From a virus, in IMG/VR virus record IMGVR_UViG_3300035661_001523, positions 1 through 20,507 of that record: a DNA stretch of 20,507 bases; one strand, given 5' to 3'. Under the pieces are notes generated by a model that saw only the letters and a program-made list of their open reading frames with translations, was not told the origin of the DNA and ran no database searches. Position numbers and translations under genes: made by a program. Shown one piece after another: positions 14,924 to 20,507 of this stretch; the first letter of the stretch is position 1; every line of letters starts with the position of its first letter.

Positions 14924-16135
14924 TTACATATGTTCCAAAATAAACTTTTCTATATGTTTAGCCATTGTCTTATTATGGTTATTGGCATATGTTTCTAAAT
15001 ATCCTAAAAAGGTTGGAACAGTAAATAATTCTAATTCATCATTTGTTAAATCTCTTCCTCTGGTATTGTTTGTTAAATAAGACATTACAGAAGCTGCCAT
15101 AGTAGCATTTGATTCGGATTGAGAACCAACTGCCCCGTTAAGATCGCGAATAAGACTGGGAATTGAAACTGTATGTAATGCCCTGTATAGTGAAAGTAAA
15201 GATGCTTCGTCATAAACTTGTAATAGTTTAGAAGGAACTTTATTAAGTATAGTAGCCTCTGGATTCTTCTGGGCTGCTGCTAAAGGTGCTTTAAGCTCTT
15301 CTGGAATATACGATAACTTTTCACCTATTGAAGGGTCTATTGAAGCTAAACTGGGAAATAAAGAAGTAAACTTACTATTAGATTCAGTTCTACCGGAAGT
15401 TTCACTATTAAATACCTGACCGTCTGCTGGATTCCAAATAATTATATCTCCAGTTTCTTTTTTAGTGGATACCGCATATTTAGATTGCCCATGTTTTTGA
15501 AATACAAAAAAATCACCCTGGCCTAAATAATGTCTTACTTGAGCACCAGGAGCATCAAATCCAACACACCAATGAGTATTATGACGCTTATTTGAACATA
15601 ATAACTGTGCCGCCTTTGCCTGTATATCAGTATTACCCATAGGAACCTTCCAAAGACTCCACTCACCAAGCTCTAATATCTTTTTAGCACCTGCATTAAC
15701 ATGTGGCATCTCTTCATTGGATATTCCAATAACACTTTCTTTTTCGTTAACATTAACTTGTTGCTCTAATGCTTGTGTAGTTTTAAACCGAGGAAGATCT
15801 GTTATTTTAGCCTCATATGCCCGTTTTAACAAGGGAATAACACGAACTTCATCTTCATTAATAAGCCAACTAGGAGGAGTACTATATGCAGTATTTGCTA
15901 AAAATAGAGTATATTGTGCTGGACTTTGCTTATCTGGTGACAGCGATTCAAAATACTGTAATTGTTTTCTTAGCTCCTCGTCTGATACGGGAAGATTTTT
16001 ATTGGCCTGCTTCTCTGGTGAGTCAGGTAACACTGGCAGCTTAAACCGAGATTTAATATCTGTAACCAGTCTATTTGTAATAGCTTCTAATAAATAGGCA
16101 AATCTAATAAATTGTATTGGAGATAGTTTTTCCAT
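14924..16135 (-). CDS. Unknown protein with WC-motif domain and one degenerate repeat unit
   Basis: 403 residues from ATG 16135, which has GGAAGGA upstream. A longer frame reaches back to 16210 but would include a terminator hairpin and a promoter box, so I reject that start. Residues about 159-245 form a compact domain: WSLWKVPMGNTDIQAKAAQL, then NTHWCVGFD, HYLGQGDFFVFQK, KYAVSTKKETGDIIIWNPAD. This resembles the 'WC' domain of phage proteins allied to PcfJ-like families, whose function is not settled; I am not certain of it. Residues 274-305 (LSYIPEELKAPLAAAQKNPE and on to VPSKLL) align with the array's repeat core. The C-terminal 100 residues are helical. It heads the transcription unit containing the eleven repeat genes. 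Confidence 0.72.
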   Translation of the reverse strand: MEKLSPIQFIRFAYLLEAITNRLVTDIKSRFKLPVLPDSPEKQANKNLPVSDEELRKQLQYFESLSPDKQSPAQYTLFLANTAYSTPPSWLINEDEVRVIPLLKRAYEAKITDLPRFKTTQALEQQVNVNEKESVIGISNEEMPHVNAGAKKILELGEWSLWKVPMGNTDIQAKAAQLLCSNKRHNTHWCVGFDAPGAQVRHYLGQGDFFVFQKHGQSKYAVSTKKETGDIIIWNPADGQVFNSETSGRTESNSKFTSLFPSLASIDPSIGEKLSYIPEELKAPLAAAQKNPEATILNKVPSKLLQVYDEASLLSLYRALHTVSIPSLIRDLNGAVGSQSESNATMAASVMSYLTNNTRGRDLTNDELELFTVPTFLGYLETYANNHNKTMAKHIEKFILEHM

Positions 16136-16160
16136 ATATCCTTCCGGTTGATGTTCTATA

Positions 16161-16169
16161 TATTTAATT
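16161..16169 (-). promoter_or_regulatory. Candidate late promoter for the repeat-array operon
   Basis: The minus strand reads CAATTAAATATATAGAAC. The AATTAAATA core starts 9 nt after a terminator hairpin and ends 25 nt before the chosen ATG at 16135. No other copy of the box or strong terminator was noticed between here and 7478, so it may drive the 403-residue gene and all eleven repeat genes. Confidence 0.55.
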
Positions 16170-16178
16170 GAGTAAAAT

Positions 16179-16204
16179 AATAGATCCCATTGAAGGGATC
16201 TATT
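16179..16204 (-). terminator. Terminator hairpin after the 46-aa ORF
   Basis: A perfect ten-pair stem, AATAGATCCC with GGGATCTATT, encloses a six-nt loop and is followed by ATTTTACTC on the minus strand. The T-run is short, so termination may be partial. It begins 35 nt beyond the 46-aa ORF. Confidence 0.68.
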
Positions 16205-16239
16205 AACCAAGAGCTAATATTAACAAAATAAATGAGGGT

Positions 16240-16380
16240 CTAATCTGCTTGCTTACGCTGATTTAAGATTTCCTGTAACAACGGAGCAACTAAAGCCATA
16301 TTATTAGTATCAATAGCGTGTTGAAATATCTTATAGGCGGTATCAGTAATATATGCTTCTATTTTCCAATTAGGTTCCAT
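16240..16380 (-). CDS. Small hypothetical protein (46 aa)
   Basis: I do not recognise this protein. It starts MEPNWKIEAYITDTAYKIFQ and ends LLQEILNQRKQAD, and looks like a short, mainly helical, soluble polypeptide. The reading frame is credible because a near-perfect Shine-Dalgarno AAAGGAG lies four nt before the ATG, directly after the stop codon of the dNMP kinase gene, and because a terminator hairpin follows. It is the last gene of the sigma/HNH/kinase unit. Confidence 0.65.
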   Translation of the reverse strand: MEPNWKIEAYITDTAYKIFQHAIDTNNMALVAPLLQEILNQRKQAD

Positions 16381-16389
16381 AAAACTCCT

Positions 16390-17091
16390 TTAGCTGGGTA
16401 AGTAAAGTCCACTAGCAGTAATTCTAACACCAGATTCAATACCATTCTGTACTAATACATCATCAATCAATTCAATCTTTAAAGGTGATCCAGAAGGTCT
16501 ATAAGTGGGTGCAGTCTTGGTCATAAGGGTTAAAACATCACCAAACATAATATCTAATTTAGTATGGAACTCTTCAAGAGTACCATTGTTCTCAATAATA
16601 AAGTCATAACGCTCATAAGTATCCATATCTAATTCAGAAGCATGATTTAACTTATCATAATCAGCTCCTCTGGATAAACGGACCTCGTCAGAAGCTTGAA
16701 TTTTAATAACTGGAATATTTCGTTCTTTACAGGCATCCATTTCATTAGCAAAACGAGCGTCACCAATCATAACAGTCTTATCGGAATGATAGCATTCTAT
16801 GTCACCAAAAAGCTTATTGATCCATACATTAGGGTTCTTCGCTCGTCCATAGTCAGTACCTATATACTGTAGAAGACCTCTGTCTTTTTCAACAGGAAAT
16901 CCACAATATGTCTGAATTGTCTTACAAAGGGTATACAAAGGATCGGCAAAATTGATGACGAAAGCACTGTTATTAAAGTACTTCTCATTCAGATACTTCA
17001 TTGCTTCTTCTTTACCACTTCTCATTTTACCTGAAAAGGCCAATCTTAAGCTGCTTCCAGTACGTGAAGGCGGTAGAATAATGGAACTCAT
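16390..17091 (-). CDS. Deoxynucleoside monophosphate kinase (T4 gp1-like)
   Basis: A 233-residue P-loop kinase that would transfer phosphate from ATP to dNMPs and feed phage DNA synthesis. The phosphate-binding loop is FSGKMRSGKEEA (residues 19-30); Glu after the lysine replaces the usual Ser/Thr, while T4 gp1 has Asp there. Other family marks are FADPLY (48-53), LLQYIGTDYGR with NPNVW (73-90), IGDARFANEMD (109-119), HASELDMD (149-156) and YDFIIENNG near 162-170. The ATG overlaps the stop of the HNH gene as ATGA, with AAGGA six nt upstream inside that gene's last codons. The C-terminal 40 residues are not recognised. Confidence 0.82.
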   Translation of the reverse strand: MSSIILPPSRTGSSLRLAFSGKMRSGKEEAMKYLNEKYFNNSAFVINFADPLYTLCKTIQTYCGFPVEKDRGLLQYIGTDYGRAKNPNVWINKLFGDIECYHSDKTVMIGDARFANEMDACKERNIPVIKIQASDEVRLSRGADYDKLNHASELDMDTYERYDFIIENNGTLEEFHTKLDIMFGDVLTLMTKTAPTYRPSGSPLKIELIDDVLVQNGIESGVRITASGLYLPS

Positions 17092-17657
17092 AGAATATCC
17101 TTAAATGCGTCTTTAGTTGATTTAATAATAGCCGGATTAACAGTATATTTTTTAGTATTCTCGAAGACTATTTTTAGTAACTCATCAGAAGCAACGAGAT
17201 TAGAAGTACTTGTATTTCCAGAATGTGCTTCAAATATATGGCATTTCTCGCATAATGTAACTAAATTCTCTGGACATAAGCGGTATTGAGGATAGATACT
17301 CTTTCTCAATATATGATGAACATGAAGATTAGATTCAGCAGAACAAAAGACACAGTGATTATTATCTCTTTGTCTTATTTCCGCAAATAACTCTCTTGTT
17401 GCTTTATAATAAAATAACCTATCCTTAGTGGAACCAAAAGAATTGCTTTTATTTTTTTCTTTTTGTTTTAATCGCAATTCTCTAATTAAACAACCACATG
17501 AAGTAGTTCTTTGAAAGTCAGAACTTCTTACTGACACGACATTGCCACAAGCACAATGGCAAAGATAAGATCTCTTTTTCCTAGTTGTATCCAAGGCTAT
17601 TACTTTAAGTAGGCCATAGATCTTACCGATTCTATATATCATAAGATAGAGATACAC
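17088..17657 (-). CDS. HNH homing-type endonuclease with N-terminal zinc-binding domain
   Basis: 189 residues. The N-terminal part, GKIYGLLKVIALD (11-23), then CHCACGN (33-39) and TTSCGC (51-56), is the small Cys-rich module that often precedes HNH or AP2 domains in phage proteins and probably binds DNA. The HNH nuclease spans about 95-145: C102 and C105, HVHHI at 112-116, N131, and C136-C139-H140. All key residues are present, so it is likely active. GGAG lies three nt before the ATG at 17657; a Met at residue 6 is a weaker alternative. It sits between the sigma-like and kinase genes and is coupled to the latter, typical of a free-standing homing endonuclease inserted into an operon. Confidence 0.87.
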   Translation of the reverse strand: MYLYLMIYRIGKIYGLLKVIALDTTRKKRSYLCHCACGNVVSVRSSDFQRTTSCGCLIRELRLKQKEKNKSNSFGSTKDRLFYYKATRELFAEIRQRDNNHCVFCSAESNLHVHHILRKSIYPQYRLCPENLVTLCEKCHIFEAHSGNTSTSNLVASDELLKIVFENTKKYTVNPAIIKSTKDAFKDIL

Positions 17658-17693
17658 TCCACTACTATAGTTTCGGCAAATATAGTATAGATA

Positions 17694-18605
17694 TTAGTAG
17701 GTATTAACGTCCTCTTCATCAGTCATATCGTATCTTCCAGATTCTTGGTCATGTCCAAGAAGAACAGACTTAAGAATAGGAAGGTTAGCAGGAGTAACTA
17801 TTCGTCTTGACGTTGGGGCAGCAAGTCTGAGGACGGGTCTTTGTGGAGCTGGTGAGAATAATGGCTTAAGACGTTGGTGTATTTTACTAATAACTGTTGC
17901 CTCTATCCGGCGAACTCTGTCAGCAGTTAGTTGATGTTCCCTGGCTATATCGGAAGCATGTTTTCCTGCCAACAGAGCCCGAATTACTGATTGTTGCAAC
18001 GCTGGTAAAGTAGCAATAAATTCGTTAAGTGCATCTATTGTATCAGTATTAAAAAGAACTTCATCGGAATCTTCAGTTGTCAAATCTACCCAATCCCCAC
18101 CATGTAAGGGAGAAGTATGATTTAAGTGCCTAAACGATTTAGTATTAAATGAGGCATCTTTACTTCTCATATCATCCGACAAAGTACGCAAACAAAAGGA
18201 AATAAAGGATTTAGCAACAGTAGAAATATACTTTTCTCTGTTTCCAGCTACTATTTCAGGATTTACTAATAGGGTTTTTTTAATCCATTTTTCAAAACTA
18301 CGTCCTGGCAATAGCTTTAAAATTACTTCAGATGCAGCATCGTCCAAAAATTCTGTTTTGTCTATCCCCATTTTTAAACATGCTTTATGAAACAGGTTAT
18401 CATAATTTATTGAATTAACAGCAAAAGCATCATTACTAACTGGTGGTAGATTTAGTTCCGGTCTTTCTTTACTTAAAATTTCCATGGCCTGATTAATTCT
18501 CCATTCAATTAACGGAGTTGTAGATTCATTAGTAGTAATCCAAGCGAGAGGATCTGTCAGATTGTTAGTAACTTCATTTAGTTGCGATATTAAAGTCTTT
18601 TTCAT
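17694..18605 (-). CDS. Sigma-70-family-like RNA polymerase factor
   Basis: 303 residues from ATG 18605 (MKKTLISQLNEV); a start at 18641 is possible but has no ribosome binding site, while AGGGG lies ten nt before the chosen one. Residues about 75-150 contain FLDDAASEVILKLL and KYISTVAKSFISFCLRTLSD, consistent with a sigma region 2 helix bundle. Residues about 193-248 are a good region 4: LPALQQSVIRALLAGKHASD, then IAREHQLTADRVRRIEATVI with the helix-turn-helix. No region 1 or 3 is seen, so the layout is ECF- or gp55-like. In T4 the gp55 factor directs polymerase to late promoters. A similar role here, recognising AATTAAATA boxes, is inference. The C-terminal 55 residues are basic and probably flexible. 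Confidence 0.62.
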   Translation of the reverse strand: MKKTLISQLNEVTNNLTDPLAWITTNESTTPLIEWRINQAMEILSKERPELNLPPVSNDAFAVNSINYDNLFHKACLKMGIDKTEFLDDAASEVILKLLPGRSFEKWIKKTLLVNPEIVAGNREKYISTVAKSFISFCLRTLSDDMRSKDASFNTKSFRHLNHTSPLHGGDWVDLTTEDSDEVLFNTDTIDALNEFIATLPALQQSVIRALLAGKHASDIAREHQLTADRVRRIEATVISKIHQRLKPLFSPAPQRPVLRLAAPTSRRIVTPANLPILKSVLLGHDQESGRYDMTDEEDVNTY

Positions 18606-18729
18606 ATTAAAGTAGCCCCTATAGTTAATTCTAAAAGACATGAGCCGTTAGATACTTACCTTCCATGTTTGCTTTCCACAATCCCACAGGCGGAACTTTC
18701 CAAGTAATATGGTAGCTTCATATTCAGTA

Positions 18730-18738
18730 TATTTATTT
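18730..18738 (-). promoter_or_regulatory. Variant promoter box before the sigma-like gene
   Basis: The minus strand reads AAATAAATATACTG, an 8/9 match to AATTAAATA and a 7/8 match to the T4 late consensus TATAAATA. It begins 12 nt after the capsid gene terminator. It lies 124 nt before the sigma-like ATG, leaving a leader in which I see no clear gene or structure. Confidence 0.35.
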
Positions 18739-18749
18739 TAAGGCAAAGA

Positions 18750-18775
18750 AAAGGGAGCCATTTCTGACTCCCTTT
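18750..18775 (-). terminator. Intrinsic terminator after major capsid gene
   Basis: A ten-pair stem, AAAGGGAGTC with GGCTCCCTTT (one T-G pair), encloses a six-nt loop. It is followed by TCTTTGCC on the minus strand, extending the stem's own TTT into a T-rich run. It lies 29 nt past the capsid stop codon. Confidence 0.82.
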
Positions 18776-18804
18776 ACTTATATTTCACTTACAGTTTATA
18801 TCAA

Positions 18805-20445
18805 TTAACCGAATACAGTGGTGTCATAAAGGTTATTGACAGTTAGTACACCGAGACCATAGGAACCGTCGAGAAGCGGCTGATGATCGTACCTTTGTTG
18901 CAAACCGACGACAGAGCTGAAGATATCTCCAGAGCGTACATCAATTGAAGGAGGAGTAAGGTATGTCACAAAGGGGAAGTAAGCATAAGGAGCCTTAGCA
19001 AGATCCTTTGAAGAGAAGCCCATTAGAATACGATCTGAGAAGGGGAACTGAGGAGCCTTAGCAACGGTGAAGTTGTTTACGGTACCAAACTTATCAGCCT
19101 GGACATCGAAAGTACCCTGAGCCTTATGGTCAACAGAGTTCATGCGGAATTCCTGGGTATTCTGGAGTAGAGTAAAGACGTGAGGATGGGTAATAGCGAA
19201 CATACCCTCACCACGCAGGAAGTCAATGCTCATGTCATTGGCTAGATAGTTCATGCGGTGAACGAGTTCCTGGTTCTTCTGGAAAGTAGTACCATGGAAA
19301 GTAGTTGAAGGATACTTGGCATCATAAGCACTAGTCTTACCGGCATTATTCATCATGGCTAGCATGATTTCAAGGTCGATTTCAAGGGCCATTGATTCAG
19401 TCATACCTGAAACTAGTTCCTTCAGAGCGTCAAGCTTGCCTTCAGAGTAAGCTTCGAGATCCTGAATAGCTTCAGCAGAGATCTGAGCGAAGTTCTTACG
19501 GCTCTTAGCAACAGCATTGATAGTGCTCATCTTGAATGAGATTTCAGACATGTTAGCATTACGTTCCTGGTTGTATGAATAACCAAATTCATACTTATAA
19601 CCAGTGTAGTCAGTTGCAGCCTGACCGGGAGCCTGAGCTGAGAAGGCAGCAATAATAATAGCGTTATCACCAGCAGCAGGAGTCCAGGTAGGAGTTGCAC
19701 CAGTTACGGAACCAGTACCAGTAATGGAACCAGCAGCAACTAGGGTAGCGCCTGACTGAGTGGCAACTACTAGACGAACGCGAGGATCCACGTTAAGAAC
19801 AGCAGACACAACAATGCTATTAGGAACAAGAGCATCGCCAGCCACACCATTGGGGAAAGTACCGTAACTAAGAGCAGTAGCAGGTACCGCAGTGTTACTT
19901 GTAGGAGTGCGAAGTTCAGTTACCTTCTGTGAAGAGTAGAAGGCATCAAAGTTAGTGCCATTCTTATACTGCTTCTGACCAGCAGGGGACTTGAAACCGT
20001 AACCACTAGGATCGAAGAATTCGTCGCCAACACTTGAACCATCCTTAGCGGTATTCTTACTAAGACGGAAGGTCTGAATGAGCTGGGTAGGAACATCTAG
20101 CTGACGAGTTGCAATGAACTTGGTAGCTACAATCTGTGGGAATACACGAGTGATAATAGTGGGAAGCATTGCCTTGTTGTAACCACCAGCGCCTAGAGCA
20201 GTCTGACCAGAAGTCGTGGCTTCAGTTAGTGGACTCTGACGTGAAGCATACTGAAGCGACTTTACAGCGTGAAGTAGTACAGTATTACGGAAGTCCTTGT
20301 CAGCAATTACGCCCTCAAGATTTTCGTTAAAGGTCTTCCAGAAGGAAGCCTTACCAGCCTTTTTAGCAGCTTCTTCGTCTCGAGCAAGAATCTTACGAAC
20401 AACTTCCTCATGTAGGGGTTCTAAATTTCCGGGATTGTTAAACAT
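18805..20445 (-). CDS. Major capsid protein (gp23-like, HK97 fold)
   Basis: A 546-residue capsid subunit. The N-terminal 75 residues are charged and helical, as in scaffold-like delta domains. A candidate prohead protease site L73-T-E75|A76 fits the (L/I)xE consensus of T4-type processing and would leave 471 residues. The core begins MLPTIITRVFPQIVATKFIA and continues with the LIQTFRLSK strand. A Ser/Thr/Ala-rich insertion at about 200-285 is probably exposed. Then come EISFKMSTINAVAKSRKNFA and AEAIQDLEAYSEGKLDALKE, the classic gp23 spine-helix region. AGGAG stands nine nt before the ATG. G+C looks higher than in the repeat genes, as expected for a strongly expressed gene. The 62 nt upstream hold no exact AATTAAATA box. 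Confidence 0.93.
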   Translation of the reverse strand: MFNNPGNLEPLHEEVVRKILARDEEAAKKAGKASFWKTFNENLEGVIADKDFRNTVLLHAVKSLQYASRQSPLTEATTSGQTALGAGGYNKAMLPTIITRVFPQIVATKFIATRQLDVPTQLIQTFRLSKNTAKDGSSVGDEFFDPSGYGFKSPAGQKQYKNGTNFDAFYSSQKVTELRTPTSNTAVPATALSYGTFPNGVAGDALVPNSIVVSAVLNVDPRVRLVVATQSGATLVAAGSITGTGSVTGATPTWTPAAGDNAIIIAAFSAQAPGQAATDYTGYKYEFGYSYNQERNANMSEISFKMSTINAVAKSRKNFAQISAEAIQDLEAYSEGKLDALKELVSGMTESMALEIDLEIMLAMMNNAGKTSAYDAKYPSTTFHGTTFQKNQELVHRMNYLANDMSIDFLRGEGMFAITHPHVFTLLQNTQEFRMNSVDHKAQGTFDVQADKFGTVNNFTVAKAPQFPFSDRILMGFSSKDLAKAPYAYFPFVTYLTPPSIDVRSGDIFSSVVGLQQRYDHQPLLDGSYGLGVLTVNNLYDTTVFG

Positions 20446-20507
20446 CTATGTTATCTCCTGATAAAGTTAATTATTGTTTTTTTGTTGAAGTTGTGACAAA
20501 TTATTTT

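Noticed and set aside
16136-16210. 25-codon N-terminal extension of the 403-residue protein to an ATG at 16210.
   Set aside because: It would place a terminator hairpin and a promoter box inside the coding region, and only ATG 16135 has a good ribosome binding site.
18642-18729. A 21-codon frame in the leader before the sigma-like gene.
   Set aside because: No ribosome binding site, very short, and no recognisable sequence; the stretch is better left as untranslated leader.

Overview
The window is a stretch of an AT-rich, tightly packed genome of a contractile-tailed dsDNA phage (myovirus morphology). All supported genes lie on the minus strand, so the region is read from high to low coordinates. 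The evidence is a gp23-type major capsid protein, a gp19-type tail tube protein, a gp18-type tail sheath protein and two baseplate/hub-like proteins, together with a phage-type deoxynucleoside monophosphate kinase, a sigma-like protein and an HNH homing-type endonuclease. The host cannot be named from the sequence. No tRNA, integrase or host gene was seen.

Layout in transcription order. (1) Major capsid protein (18805-20445), closed by a terminator hairpin. (2) An early/middle-looking cassette: sigma-like protein (17694-18605), HNH endonuclease (17088-17657), dNMP kinase (16390-17091) and a 46-residue ORF (16240-16380), closed by a second hairpin. (3) A 403-residue protein of unknown role (14924-16135), followed by eleven tandem paralogous genes (7486-14901) and a 51-residue lysine-rich ORF (7323-7478). 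(4) A decayed endonuclease-like tail (7114-7257). (5) Tail tube (6590-7093), terminator, tail sheath (3836-6451), terminator. (6) A CIS-tube/baseplate-like protein (2284-3690) that overlaps, by ATGA, a large hub-like gene running off the left edge (1-2287).

The unusual part is the eleven-gene array. Each gene encodes a conserved N-terminal cap of about 34 residues, then 4 to 11 copies of a 24/25-residue unit of DUF4116-like type, then a short charged C-terminal cap. I count 83 units, 71 of the 72 non-terminal ones carrying the same cysteine. Genes are joined by a nearly invariant short junction holding the ribosome binding site. Exact 129-nt and 74-nt repeats show a recent two-gene block duplication in which the copies differ by exactly one 72-nt unit. 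A degenerate unit also appears in the neighbouring 403-residue protein. The array sits among virion genes and behind a virion-type promoter, so a late product (virion component, assembly factor or host-interaction protein) is the simplest inference; its function is unknown.

A recurrent box AATTAAATA lies upstream of four genes (plus one 8/9 variant). In four cases it comes 8-10 nt after a terminator hairpin or directly before a ribosome binding site. It resembles the T4 late promoter TATAAATA and may be read by a phage sigma factor, possibly the one encoded here.
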